A stretch of DNA of 64,000 bases from Xestospongia bergquistia (GCA_963965975.1 OZ014416.1:1488001-1552000), one strand, 5' to 3'; positions 43,665 to 57,000 are shown, counted from the first letter of the stretch. Notes: a model not told the origin generated them from the sequence alone. Numbers and translations are program-made.

Positions 43665-43818
43665 CTATTGTGGTTATGAAGGTAATGGTGAATGTGCCTT
43701 CAGCATATCTCAAAAGAATACTGGATTTGCCTACTTGTGTATCACCAATGAGAAGTATTTTAAAAAGAATATCATAGCCTTTGTTCAGTCCTTTTGAGTC
43801 TGAAGCAACATTAGCCAT
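43665..43818 (-). CDS. Isolated Rab10-like first exon (alternative first exon or remnant)
   Basis: Open from the ATG at 43818 ([19 protein letters not shown]) through an intact P-loop variant GDTQVGKSS and switch I ITFITTIG, ending at a good donor (G|GTAAAG) in phase 1. That is the same position and phase as exon 1 of the Rab10-like gene 1.1 kb downstream. No further Rab exons lie between, so it is either a second promoter and first exon spliced onto Rab10-like exon 2 (acceptor at 42214), which would give a protein with a different P-loop, or a relic of a partial gene duplication. Its reading frame is undamaged, which favours use. The likeness to Rab10-like exon 1 is clear ([13 protein letters not shown] versus [13 protein letters not shown]). 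Confidence 0.7.
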
Positions 43819-44906
43819 TGCGAGTTACTACTGATATGAGTAAGGTTTCAGCTGTAGTAGTCAAAATGAAGGTGTGGCAAGACAGCCTGGGTCAGCTCCT
43901 ACTCAAATATGCATCAATTAGTTTCATAAGGGAAGTCACCAGTTTAATTATCTTTCTCAAATTTCCAATGTGACTAAGTCACTGTAAATACTGCCAAGTT
44001 ATGATAGATCAATAGATTGCAAAATAATGAGATGTAACTATGATTATTTCATTATCTCATTGCAATGTTGTCAGCCAATGATTTCTTTTGTCATAGTTGT
44101 TACAGCAATAAAGAGATCTAGGTTTTTTAATGTCAAGATAATTGACATTGAAAATTTGTATCTCACATAATAAACCAAAATTTACTGCATATTGTGATTG
44201 AATCAATAATGACAAAGAAAACTAGTCATAATTATGACCAAATATTCAACACTAGCTAACACATTCATGACATGATCAAATGGAGTTTGGTTTGTCTATT
44301 CTGTCTATTGTGAACTCACTTACTCTATTTCATAACATGATGAGAGAGAACAATTACTATTATCAAAAAGAGAACTTAATACAATACTACAATATGATAT
44401 CATACTGATTCAATTGTTATCATAATAGTGAGTTTGGATTGATGTTAGTAATAAGTGCTGCTATTTTTAGTTCTTTTCCAATCAAATCATAAGAATAACT
44501 TCATAATATGTTTGTTTCACTCAAATCAACTAATAATATACAAGTAAAAAATAATTATAAAAATCATTAAAAAAGTCAAAAAAATAAACCTCTATGTCAC
44601 AGTTATTAACTATGCAGTTATTAACTATGCATAGTTAAATAATAAAAATGGGAATTGGTTCAGCTGTAGCATGTACCTTGAAAGAAAGAATATTGTGTTA
44701 ATCAGTTTTCTTAATTGATTTGATGCCATAAAGAATTTTGTGATACCAAAGTAACATTTCTCTCACTAAACTAACTATTAGTATGAATAAAGAGCCAATA
44801 AACAATATACAATTAGATTATTGATAAATAACTTAGTGATTTGTTTACATACTAACATTAACCAAACATACCTCTTTTTATGTTGTATATGTGATTGTGA
44901 CTGCTA
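43819..44906. other. Gene-free spacer 3' of ROCO gene A
   Basis: AT-rich, no convincing exon. It contains the 3' end of gene A and the upstream flank of the isolated Rab exon. Confidence 0.5.
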
Positions 44907-47900
44907 TTAAGAAGTACTGCTGTGAGGTTCATCTATAATAATAATATGAGATATAAGGCAATTACAAATTAGAAAAAGTGCTACTAAATTAAAACAAGGT
45001 ATTCGTTCAAACTTATTAACTTTACTTGCATGTTTGGATAGTATTAGAGCAATAATTAAATGACACACCTGATTTTACACCAAGGAATTGGCAGATTTCA
45101 GTAGCTAGTGATTTTTTTTGTAGAGGACCCTCTATAATACTGATGATGTTGTTCCATGTAGCAGGAGTGGGTTCATTATCCAACCAGCTCTGTAACATCT
45201 TGGACATCTTGACATCATCAGGGAAACTAGAATAACACAACATCTCAATAGTGTTAGGATGCACTCCAAGTAGATCTCCCATCTGTTGCCATTTAGCAGT
45301 AATAGAAGAAAGCAACCTAAGCAGCACATGTTTCTCTGGTTTGCTAGCTATAAAGCAAAGACATTATCAATGTAATGAAATAACTACACAGACAATGCTT
45401 GAAGTAGTCTAGTATTGATAATGAGATTTTCTTCATCATACCTTTAATGTTAGACAGTGGTGATGATGGTATAAGAGAGAGATAGTTGCTTGGTGCCAGA
45501 CCTTTTTGATCTCTGTAATGTACTAACCACCATCCATCTTCTTCTGTTTCCATGGTGATGACATCAACAATGTCACCCTCTTTGATGGTAATCTCATCAT
45601 CTTTATCAGCAGTATAGGAGAACAAGACTTTAGCTTTTAACTTGTTGACCTCTTGTTGAAGTTGACCTCTTGAATCAGGCATTGATGAAAGAGGGACAGG
45701 CTTATCTAGAACTAGAAAATGAAAAAACAACTTGCACCATTATTATTGATGTTTGCATACTATTGATGTTCAATAGTCTACATTTAGTGAAAAGTCATGT
45801 TAAATCAAATTTATTACATCAGGTAGACAATAAAAAGACAACATCTTAGCTATAGGAAATCTCTCTCTATATAGTAGACATTGCAATCATAATAAATGAT
45901 AATAGGGTAGGTTGGCTTATGATCAGTTGATTTAAGAGCTAGAATATATTTGCAAGATAATATCTTGTTTAGATTGATTATACATAAAATGTCATCTATC
46001 AGGAGGCGCACAAGCAAACTATCATATAAATATATATAATCTAAAGATATATTCACCATGTAATAGTCTCCATTACCTGTTGAAATTTCATGTACATTTT
46101 CAGAAGTCGACATTACACTGTCATCAATTTCTATATAAATAAAAGTTAAAAGATACATTATCAATTCTAAATCACATAGATATTAATTACTAACAAGTCT
46201 AACATTCAGATAATTAAAAGTTATCTATCTTACCTTTATATGGTATGAGAGAAAGATAGTTGCTTGGTGCCAGACTTTCTTGATCACCATAATGTACTAA
46301 CCACCATCCATCTTCTTCTGTTTCCATGGTGATGACATCAACAATGTCACCTTCTTTGATGGTAATTTCATCATCTTCATTAGCAATGAAGGAGAAAATG
46401 ACTTTAGCTTTTAACTTGTTATGAAGTTGTCCTATTGAATGACATAATGATGACGGGGAGACAGATGTCTCAGGAACTAGAGAATAAAAGAATTTATGCT
46501 ATTGTTATTAACATTTACATGTTACTGATGTTCACTAGTCTATATTTAGAAATGTTTATTTCAAATTTATGGTGTTAGGGTCACATGTCAGACAGACAAT
46601 ATCATAGCTACAGGAAATCTTAGAAGTGGACATTGCAAGCATAATAGGGTAAGTTGATTCATGATCAGTTGATTTGAGAAGACATTAAGTTAATCTGCTG
46701 GATATGCATGTCATCTATATATTAACAATAATAAGCAACCACAAAACTACTCATAAAGACCTTAAACTACTGATGATTACATATTTATGTAAACCTTCAT
46801 GTAAAATAACTTTAAGCATCATACCATCATTAGTGGACTCAAACCAAGACCAACAAGGATGAGAACTGTTTTCTGGAGTATGTTGGATGACATTTTGTTT
46901 GCTTGAGCAAAGAAGAATCCATTTGTCTTCTTCCCAGACAGTAGCAATATGTGTGCCTTCCATTTCACATGGACAGTAAAAGGCAACTTTAGGTTGCATT
47001 TCTTTAATAATTTGTCTAGTTGTTATAGTTTCATTGATGGTATCGACCAGATCTTTCTTTACTTCAACTTGATCTTTAGAAAATTCACAGTGAATCTCAA
47101 ACACATCATGATCTTCTATGAAACTGACTTTCCCACCAACCAACTTTTTCAATGTTATGTAATTTGAATACATCTTGGAGTCAGACTCATCAAGTATCCA
47201 TAATGGCATACCATTAGGATGTGTTGTGGAGAGTAGGTGAACTATCATAGCACAAAAGAGACCAATTGGAACACCTTTTTTAAAGTAAAACAGCAAAGGA
47301 CATGAGGTAGAATTGTGTACAGGATTGACTTCTGATGGATCAATTAAAGGTAGCAATGCTGGCATGAAAAATTTGTTTTCAGGTAATTCTGTGGCAATCA
47401 AAAGGTGCTGGAATATTTTAAGCACTTCAGTGCTAAAGGATTGGAAATAAGAAGATATCTTAACACTTTTTTGAGACTTAGCAAAGACATCTTTTGAGAT
47501 AATACCATGATCAGCCATTTTCTTCACGTCCACTGCCCCTCGACCAACCTTAACTCCATTTCGTATTTTACAGACAAGTATCATCAGTTCACTGACTACT
47601 TCAATCAAACTGTGGGGGAGGACAAACACTAAATCACTCACTCCAGGGTAATATAAGATGGTGTTGAGGAGATAGAAGAACTTAAGAGCACTCTCTATTT
47701 CTTCTATATGCAAACCCAATCCTAGACCAGTAGCTTGACACTCTTGCAAGCTAAGTACTCCACAACCTTTAATGGCTTCTTGTCGTAATAAAATTTCAAA
47801 TGCATACCACCTTAATGGAATGTTAACTTTAAAAGCTTGATCCTTTAATTCAGCACGAATCTCTTTAATCACTGGATCATCAAACACACCTTCAGAAGCT

Positions 47901-50900
47901 TTACGACCATCAACTTCAGACAATATCTTTCCACTAGTGACATCATGATAAGACAGATTACCTTCAATAGATTTAAATATCTTAGCAAGCTTTTGTTCTT
48001 TCTCTTCAATGCTTTCCAACACTTCTCTATTTTTAAGTTGTTCTTCATACTTGTCACGATGGGTAGCAAGGGTAATGATTTTAAGCATTTCTGGAGGCTT
48101 GATAATGACTTGAGATAACTTGGTATCACTGATTAACTTTTGTTGTTGAGCACTAGAATTAACCATGAGTATGAGACGTTTGAGGAGAGTCTCAACAGTT
48201 GGTGAGTGACCACTGACAATGTACTCTCCATCTTCACATTGTAATACAGTAGAGGATTGACTAGAGAGATCTTCAGCTAGATTAGTAACTAACATAAGGA
48301 CTGATGCACATGGTATAAAAGCTTGTAACAACTGTTGAAACTGAATTTGTCCTCCAGAGTCAATAAAGTAAAGCCATTCTTTGTGTAGAGTAAGCTTGAT
48401 ACCCTTAGCTGAAGCTTTGTTGACAATATCAGACAACTCTCTTGTTGCACTGTCATTTACGTTTGGTAGCTGAACAGGAGGTTCCAATGATATTTGAGGA
48501 GGAGCTGTGTTACTACTGTTTGGATGTTTGGATTTTGGTTTACTGATGGTAACTTTAGAGTTCTTTGCTGTATAGTCTATATCTTCATATTCATTGTTAA
48601 TATCTTGACTTTCAAGGAGAGATCTGACTTCTTTGGCAAATTTTTCAATCATCTTTTCATCATTTACTAGTTCCCAGTGGTATTCATTCAGCTGACCATA
48701 CTGACTCATAATGAATTCTCCAATAGCAATTTGTGGAGACTCAACACAACCTGTACTGATATTACTCTCATAAGGGTGTGAGAGAATTAGACATTTGACT
48801 GATGTTTTACCAGCTCTAGCAGGACCTTGAACAACTGCTTTAGTAATACTGGTTTTAACAGATCCACTAGCTTTCATAGCATTATGAAGATTTCTTTGAT
48901 CTATACAAAGATTGCAATAACAACTTAATTCATCATAACACCTTTATTGATTTCTTACATCTACAATTATATAAGACTTACCAATTTCAGTAAATTGATT
49001 ATTTGTTTGTGAAGGTGGTATCTTTAAAGAGAATGAAAAGCTAAATAGTACTCATTACAATATACCTTTTTAAATTTAAGAGCTGCACTTGTTGGCTTTT
49101 TTAAATCAATAGAAAATGATTTCCTCTATAAACAATAAAGTTATTATCATTGTAATCATACTAATAAAAAATGTTTACCTTTCCCCGAAAAAGTTTGCCA
49201 ATATTTCGAAGAAATGATGGCTCTCTTTCCTGTAGAAAATTAAAGACATAATATCTTACATCATTAGAAATATACTACTCATACAACCACTATTGTATAC
49301 CTTTAAAACTTGTTTTGCCAATATTTGGAAAACCTTGTCAACACTAGCTTTGTCTTTTGATGATATCTCAAAAAATAGCATGTTTAGTTTCTTTGCCAAT
49401 TGTTCTCCTCTCTCTTTAGAAACTTGTCTATCAGACTCCATATCTAACTTGTTACCAACCAAGAGACATTGTACATCTGGTGAAGCATGCTAAAATTTTA
49501 TGATTAAGAAATACTTTAATTATTTTGGTGAGTAGCTACTTACTGCTGTAATATCCTGTAGCCATTTTGTTATATTATCAAATGACTCTTTACTGGTAAT
49601 ATCATATACCAATAAAATACCCTATATAGGAAAGTAAATGTGTTTGTTAATAATCTGAGGTATTCTGTACCATAGCGTCTTCATAATAGGATGTGGTAGT
49701 AGTGGCATCTATGTGTAGTATAATTTTTCGATTTTCTTCATCCAAATATACTTTCTTGGTAATCAATTCAATCTCTGAATCTATCAAACCAGACACATAA
49801 TACAATAATAATAACTCATATACTTGTAAGGGAATAAGGCGATCCATTGTTAAAGATTTGTAAAATACTTGTTTTACCACAACCACTATCACCAATTACT
49901 AGAAATTGCATATTGGTTTGAGCGACTACAGTATTCTAATAATAAAAAAAGTATCTCAAATGAATTAAACTATATTATATACATACATGATAATTTCCAA
50001 CAGCCAAGCAAATTGCTGCATCAAAAACAATTGTAAGTCCCTTTTGAGTAAGAGCTGAACACTCTAAATATTTTACTGCACCAATTTCCTTCATCATCTT
50101 AAGCCCCTATAGAAAACCATCTACATTTATATATGCAAAGTATATGTGCAGTTGGTAGCACAGCAAACTGTGGGTCTTTAATTATGATCAATCTCTTGAT
50201 TGCTTCCAACCAAAGCAAATATTTGACTAGTACTAAACTAACCACATTTGAATTTAACACTAAATTCCACAACAATACTATATTTTAAATTATATTATAT
50301 AATCATATAAACAATAAAAGGAAGTGGTTGATAACAATCTGACCTACTGGAGTTAATATGAATAAAGATCTTATATATCATCATTGAATTCAGTAATTAA
50401 CATGTAATGAGAATATATACCTCTTCATATGACACTGGCTTTTTTTTTCTTTCTTTAAGTTTCTCAATTGTGCCCATATCATCACGTAAGTCCAACTTAG
50501 TACCAACCAGAATGAAAGGAATGTTTGGACAATGATGATGAATTTCTGGGTACCACTAGAATATATAAAATTATTACTACAACTACCAACTATGTTTTAA
50601 GTACCTTCGTCCTAATATTTTCTAGTGATTCAGGTGAAACAAGTGAAAATATTAACAAGAATACATTCTGAGGAAAACCAAATTACAATTCTAATTGACA
50701 CAGTAAATATAGTAATGTTTGTTGCTAAATAGCTTTTAAATTATAATTAACTATAATCCTTAATAAAAATCATGAACTTTTAAATAGATACATATAAAAC
50801 TTTTTATATTAAAATAAATTATGATACTCACTGTTTCAGGATAAGACAAAGGTCTAAATCTATCATAATCCTCAACACCTATATAAATACATTAAACATC

Positions 50901-51395
50901 CAATTAGTCAATAAAATCATGTAGTTATAATACCTGCTGTGTCAAATAGTCCAAAAGTGTAAGGCTCATCATCAAACATTACATTCACAGCATAGGTATC
51001 AAACCTACAAATTATTATTAGTTGTATCATGTGATTTAGTGAAGTATCTGTTGATAACAATATTGAATGGTATATGGGTATGTGTGTGACATAATGACTT
51101 ACGTAGTTGGTACATACTCATGTGGAAACCTGCTTGTTGCATAACTGATCAACATATAAGTTTTACCTACAGCTCTACAAAAAAGGAACTTATTATCATT
51201 GTTTTTAAACAGTAACTACTTGTCCAACTGGAAATCTTTACTCTATTGTGTATAGTTAATTAGAATCAGTATCATAATACATAGACTACCTAACTTTATC
51301 AGTCCTCTTATAGCATATATCTGTAGAAACATCTTATATGAATATATTTATAAAACTTACCCATCACCAACAAGAACACATTTAATAGACTGCAT
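44907..51395 (-). CDS. ROCO gene A: Rac-like + Rab-like + ROC-COR + 2x SH3 + death domain
   Basis: My exon model reads 1,376 codons in consistent phase. (1) Rac-like domain, exons 51395-51361 to 50106-49987: [25 protein letters not shown]35 in YVPTTFD, G3 DTAGVEDYD (Gln61 replaced by Val), G4 [10 protein letters not shown]5 CSAL; no CAAX. (2) Rab-like domain, exons 49935-49301: [32 protein letters not shown], but the DTAGQE segment is missing ([17 protein letters not shown]). (3) Short linker exons. (4) A 692-codon exon 48900-46825: ROC P-loop [10 protein letters not shown]3 FIDSGGQ, G4-like THRD, COR ([18 protein letters not shown]). (5) SH3 exons 46476-46234 and 45711-45442 ([20 protein letters not shown]). 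(6) Death domain exon 45347-45069 ([19 protein letters not shown]). Tail DEPHSSTS. Function unknown; death and SH3 domains suggest a signalling scaffold. A model split between Rac and Rab is possible if the 51-bp intron is not spliced. Confidence 0.8.
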
Positions 51396-53330
51396 TCTGT
51401 GAAGTCCACAGGTCAAAAGTCATTCAAAAGCTTTCCAATAATCGAGAACATGTGAAATGCTGAACTAAGACATGGTAGGTGTGGCAGGTTACGTAATTAA
51501 GAATACCATTGTTTGTCAGTTTTACTATATGCTTTTAATGAACATAATTAAGTATATTTATGATGAATTCAATCATAATGAATCATTACAGTATATACTA
51601 CTAAAATGCAAGTAGTTTTTTCCATTTAAAATGATCGTTAATAGTGATTTTCCATCTTTCATCTATATAATGGTTTCATATAAGAATGCAAAACCAGACA
51701 TCAGCTCAGTTTCATGATAAAATGTAATGATAAATCAATTGAACACACAATACTATTGGAGGTACTGTGACAGTTCCAATAAATCTGCTTAGCAAGTTAT
51801 TCCGATTAGCAGCAAATTATTACCCTTCTGATTATTAACTGGTAATACTACATATACAGTCATATGAAGTGAAAGGCTATTTTACTTGATTTGTATAGTA
51901 AGAAGTGTGTGTGTGTGTGTATTTTATGGTATATGCATAGTTAATTGAGTAGTACTTAAAACATACCAACTTTGTTAAGGCAGTAATTAGTTGCAGTTTG
52001 TAGTGAGTTATTGACATTGAAAATCACTGCAAATTATTGCAAGGTGTGTTGTGTTATTTCATATAAGGATTGATTTAATTAACATGGTCACATCTGGTAA
52101 ATCCCTATATACTGTGATGTGTAATTTAATATATAGTAGTTTACTGGCCATTAGTTCAACTATATACATCAGTATGTGCTTCCTCGTATTTCAAAGGAAT
52201 AGTTAGGCTTGGAGTCATTAATAAAGAATGCATTCAAATACACAGTACTAAACACTCCCTCAAGGGTGTAGCAAATGAATTAACAGCTGCTACTACAATA
52301 TAGCTATAACTAAATCACTGAAAATTGACAAATATATGACTATGAAGTTATTAACCTATAGTGTCTGCAGATACTGAGTACAGAAAAGGTCTAAATTTGA
52401 AAGACTTGTAAATAAAGATGTATTTTATGAAACACATTTGCTAAACAGCAATTCACTACTATATAGAATTTAGATTTAGAATTTATTTATTTCAGTTACA
52501 GATCTACATCAATAAATCATGTACATAATTAATCAAATAGTGCCTAAAAATACCTACCTCAAACTCTATTTAGGCAATTATTAGTTGCAATACGTAATAA
52601 GTTATTTATGTTCATTATTGGTAGGCCAATTACCTCCTCTATCACACATGTTATGCAATCAGTGGTTGCATGTACAGATTATTCATTACAGACACTGCCT
52701 TATAAGGTTAAAAGACTATGTTACTATATATGGACAACGTTTAAAAATAGCAACCTGCCAGGTCAATTAATGAATGCCAATTAACAGTAAGTTGTAAGAA
52801 ACTCTATTTTCAAATTACTATCTTATGAAATGTTAGGTATCATAGAATTGAAAACACAATCATTTCAAAAACATTGCTGTCTCTACATCTGTTTATCTTT
52901 CCATATAGTTACTTGATATTAGTAACTGAATTAGTAATATCATTTTTAGTGGTAAAACAATTGTTTTTCAAAAATTAAAACAATACATAAACATTAAATT
53001 ATATATTTTACTCAGAAGAAATGGAACTAAGTAGAGCAATATAAAATAAATTTTTTAAAATAAAAAGAGAAGTATAATTCATCAGTCAATCATTATATTA
53101 TAATAAAGATAATATCAGTTACATAGTATCTGTAACAGATAAACAAAATATAGTAATACATCATTGTATGATATTATCTGTTATAATATACTACACTATG
53201 TACATATTTACTTAATAATTTATACTAATTAATACATTATTATTAAAGTATAGGATAGTATGTATATATGTTTTATCTACAGACAATATAGTACTAGTAC
53301 TGTAGTATCATACCTCACATGTAGTGGTAT
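51396..53330. other. Spacer between ROCO genes A and B (duplicated upstream region)
   Basis: No coding exon seen. Much of it aligns with the spacer 5' of gene B (60970-62932), for example the blocks around catggtcacatctggtaa (near 52083 and 61657) and the stretch 53100-53330 versus 62700-62932, so promoter and spacer were duplicated with the gene. It carries two copies of an ~80-bp repeat (near 51955 and 52540). Confidence 0.65.
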
Positions 53331-54014
53331 TTACTGAGTAGTACTGTCAGTAGTAGGTGCTATTAAAAAGAGATAGTAAATGTTATGTTAAACATATAAA
53401 GTATAATACATTTATGTTATTATTAATAACATAAAAGTTAATTATAAGAGACAGTTGTACAAACTATACTCCAAATAAGAGTTAACTATATTTTATGTTC
53501 TAATCCAATAAATTAGCTGACACTTACATTAGTCCATATATTATAATAAAAGTATAGTTAACTATATACCTAGTAATAATTGACTAATGTCATTAGCCAG
53601 TGATTTCTTTTGTAGAGGACCCTCTATAATACTGATGATGTTGTCCCATGTAGCAGGAGTGGGTTCATTATCCAACCAGCTCTGTAACATCTTGGACATT
53701 TTAACTTGGTTAGAAAAATTAGAATTACATAATCCCTTAATAATATCAGGATCAACTCCAAGTAGATCTCCCATCTCTTGCCACTCAGCAGTGATAGAAG
53801 AAAGAAACCTCAGCAATATATATTTCTTTGGTTTGCTAGCTGTGGATTATAAATTATCATCAATAAAATCTATACAAATCAATTAAATATTCTACATGGA
53901 GAAACGAACTATGTTTTATTATGCTACATTCAGTATAAAGTAATTATAATCAATATCCACAAAAGGTCAAGTATAACAGTAATGTTAAATTAATTAATGT
54001 CATTATTTTATTAG

Positions 54015-54055
<41 letters not shown>

Positions 54056-57000
54056 GAATTACATCTTCACTTACCATGATTAACTTCACACAAAATCCAA
54101 CAAGGATGAAAACAGTTTTGAGAAGTATTAGTATGAGACTCATATTCATCTATACAGGTAATAAGAAATATATAGCATGTCATGTTTGGGACTAAAGAGT
54201 ATGGTAGTGACCAAAACTGACACAAGACTATGTGCAATCTTCACAAATACTGATAAATAAAATTAACTTGTTTGCTTCTACTATATACATAATATCAATA
54301 AAATAACATACCTGGCTTTATTCCAAGAAAAGGGCAGACATCAAACTTAAGAGATTGGCAAATTTTAATGGCTAGGGTTTTCTTCTGTAGAGGACCCCCT
54401 ATCACACTAATGATATTGTCCCACGTCACTGGAGTAGGTTCATTGTCCAACCAGCTCTGTAACATTTTAGACATTTTGACCTTGTTAGAAAAATTAGAGA
54501 CACATAATCCCTCAATAGTATTAGGGTTAACTCCAAGTAGATCTCCTATCTCTTGCCACTCAGCAGTGACAGAAGAAAGTAATCTGAGCAGTACATGTTT
54601 CTCTGGTTTGCTACCTGTGACATAAAGTATGAAATAAAATATTAACATCACACGTACACTTATAATGATTACAATAAAATTACTATACTAGTCAACATCA
54701 ATGTACTTTGTTTCTTTCATACCTGTTGATATATCTCCCAAACATTCATCATTATCTATAGAATGTTTAATGTAAACAGTTAGTATAATAAGTATACTAT
54801 ATATACCATCATTAGTAGACTCAAACCAAGACCAACAAGGATGAGAACTGTTTTCTGGAGTATGTTGGATGACATTTTGTTTGCTTGAGCAAAGAAGAGT
54901 CCATTTGTCTTCTTCCCAGACAGTAGCAATATGTGTGCCTTCCACTTCACATGGACAGTAAAAGGCAACTTTAGGTGACATAAAGTATGAAATAAAATAT
55001 TAACATCACATGTACACTTATAATGATTTCAATAAAATTACTATACTGGACAATACTATGTTTCTTTCATACCTGTTGATATGTCTCCCAAATAGTCATC
55101 ATTATCTATAGAATGTTTAATATAAACAGTATAATATAATAAGTCTACTGCACATACCATCATTAGTGGACTCAAACCAAGACCAACAAGGATGAGAACT
55201 GTTTTCTGGAGTATGTTGGATAACATTTTGTTTACTTGAGCAAAGAAGAGTCCATTTGTCTTCTTCCCAGACAGTAGCAATATGTGTGCCTTCCACTTCA
55301 CATGGACAATAAAAGGCAACTTTAGGTTGCATTTCTTTAATAATTTGTCTACTTGTTATAGTTTCATTGATGGTATTGACTAGATCATTCTTTACTTCAA
55401 TTTGATCTTTAGAGAATTCACAGTGAATCTCAAACAAATCATGATCTTCTATGAAACTGACTTTCTCACCAACCAACTTTTTCAATGTTATGTAATTTGA
55501 ATACATCTTGGAGTCAGACTCATCAAGTATCCATAATGGCATACCATTAGGATGAGTTGTGGAGAGTAGGCAGACAATCATAGCACAAAAGAGACCAATT
55601 GGAGCACCTTTCTTAAAGTAAAACAGCAAAGGACATGAGGTAGAATTGTGTACAGGATTGACTTCTGACGGATTGATTAATGGTAGCAATGCTGGCATGA
55701 AAAATTTGTTATCAGGTATTTCTGTGGCAATCAAAAGGTGCTGGAATATTTTAATTACTTCAGTGCTAAAGGATTGGAAATAACTTGATATCTTTTCACT
55801 TTTTCGAGACTTAGCAAAGACATCTTTTGAGATGATACCGTGGTCAGCCATTTTCTTCATGTCCACTGCCCCTCGACCAACACTAACTCCATTCCGTATT
55901 TTGCAGACAAGTATCATCAGATCACTAACTACTTCAATCAAACTGTGGGGAAAAATGAATACTAAATCACTCACTCCAGGATAATATAAGATGGTGTTGA
56001 GGAGATAGAAGAACTTAAGAGCACTCTCTATTTCTTCTATATGCAAACCCAATCCTAGACCAGTAGCTTGACACTCTTCCAAGCTAAGTACTCCACAACC
56101 TTTAATGGCTTCTTGTCGTAATAGAATTTCAAATGCATACCACATTAATGGGATATTAACTTTAAATGCTTGATCCTTTAATTCAGCACGAATCTCTTTA
56201 ATCACTGGATCATCAAACACACCTTCAGAAGCTTTACGGCCATCAACTTCAGACAGTATCTTTCTACTAGTGACATCATGATAAGACAAGTTGTCTTCAA
56301 TTGATTGAAATATCTTGGCAAGCTTTTCTTCTTTCTCTTTAATAGTTTCAACTTTATCTCCACTTTTTAGTCTCTCGTCATACATATCACGATGGGTAGC
56401 AAGGGTAATGATTTTAAGCTTTTCTGGAGGCTTGATAATGACTTCAGATAACTTGGCATCATTGATCAACTGCTGCTGTTTAGCATTAGAATTAACCATG
56501 AGTATGAGACGTTTGAGGAGTGTCTCAACAGTTGGTGAGTGACCACTTACAATATATTCTCCATCTTCACATTGTAATTCAGTAGAGGATTGACTAGAGA
56601 GATCTTCAGCTAGATTAGTAACTAGCATAAGGACTGATGCACATGGTATAAAGGCTTGTAACAACTGTTGAAACTGAATCTGTCCTCCAGAGTCAATAAA
56701 GTAGAGCCATTCTTTATGTAGAGTAAGCTTGATACCCTTAGCTGAAGCTTTGTTGACAATTTCAGACAACTGTCTTGTTGCACTGTCATTTACGTTTGGT
56801 CCCTGAACAGGAGGTTCCAATGACATTTGAGGAGAGGCTGTGTTACTACTGTTTGGATGTTTGGATTTTGGTTTACTAATAATAACTTTAGATTTCTTTG
56901 TAATTGCTGTAGCTGAGCCAAGAGGTGATTTCTGGGTTTGTACTGAATAGTCTGCATCTTTACCCTCGCACATTTTGTTAACATCTTGACTTTCAATGAG

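Noticed and set aside
46949..48129. Secondary frames opposite or overlapping the ROC-COR exon, and the same near 56315-57020
   Set aside because: They are shadows of the strongly conserved 692/708-codon exons of genes A and B.
49937..49989. Reading the Rac-like parts as separate small genes ending VGNYHVCI (A) or KDHNVHT (B)
   Set aside because: Both would lack a CAAX box, and both paralogues have a phase-0, ~50-bp GT..AG intron exactly there leading into an open Rab-like exon. Kept only as the alternative to be tested.
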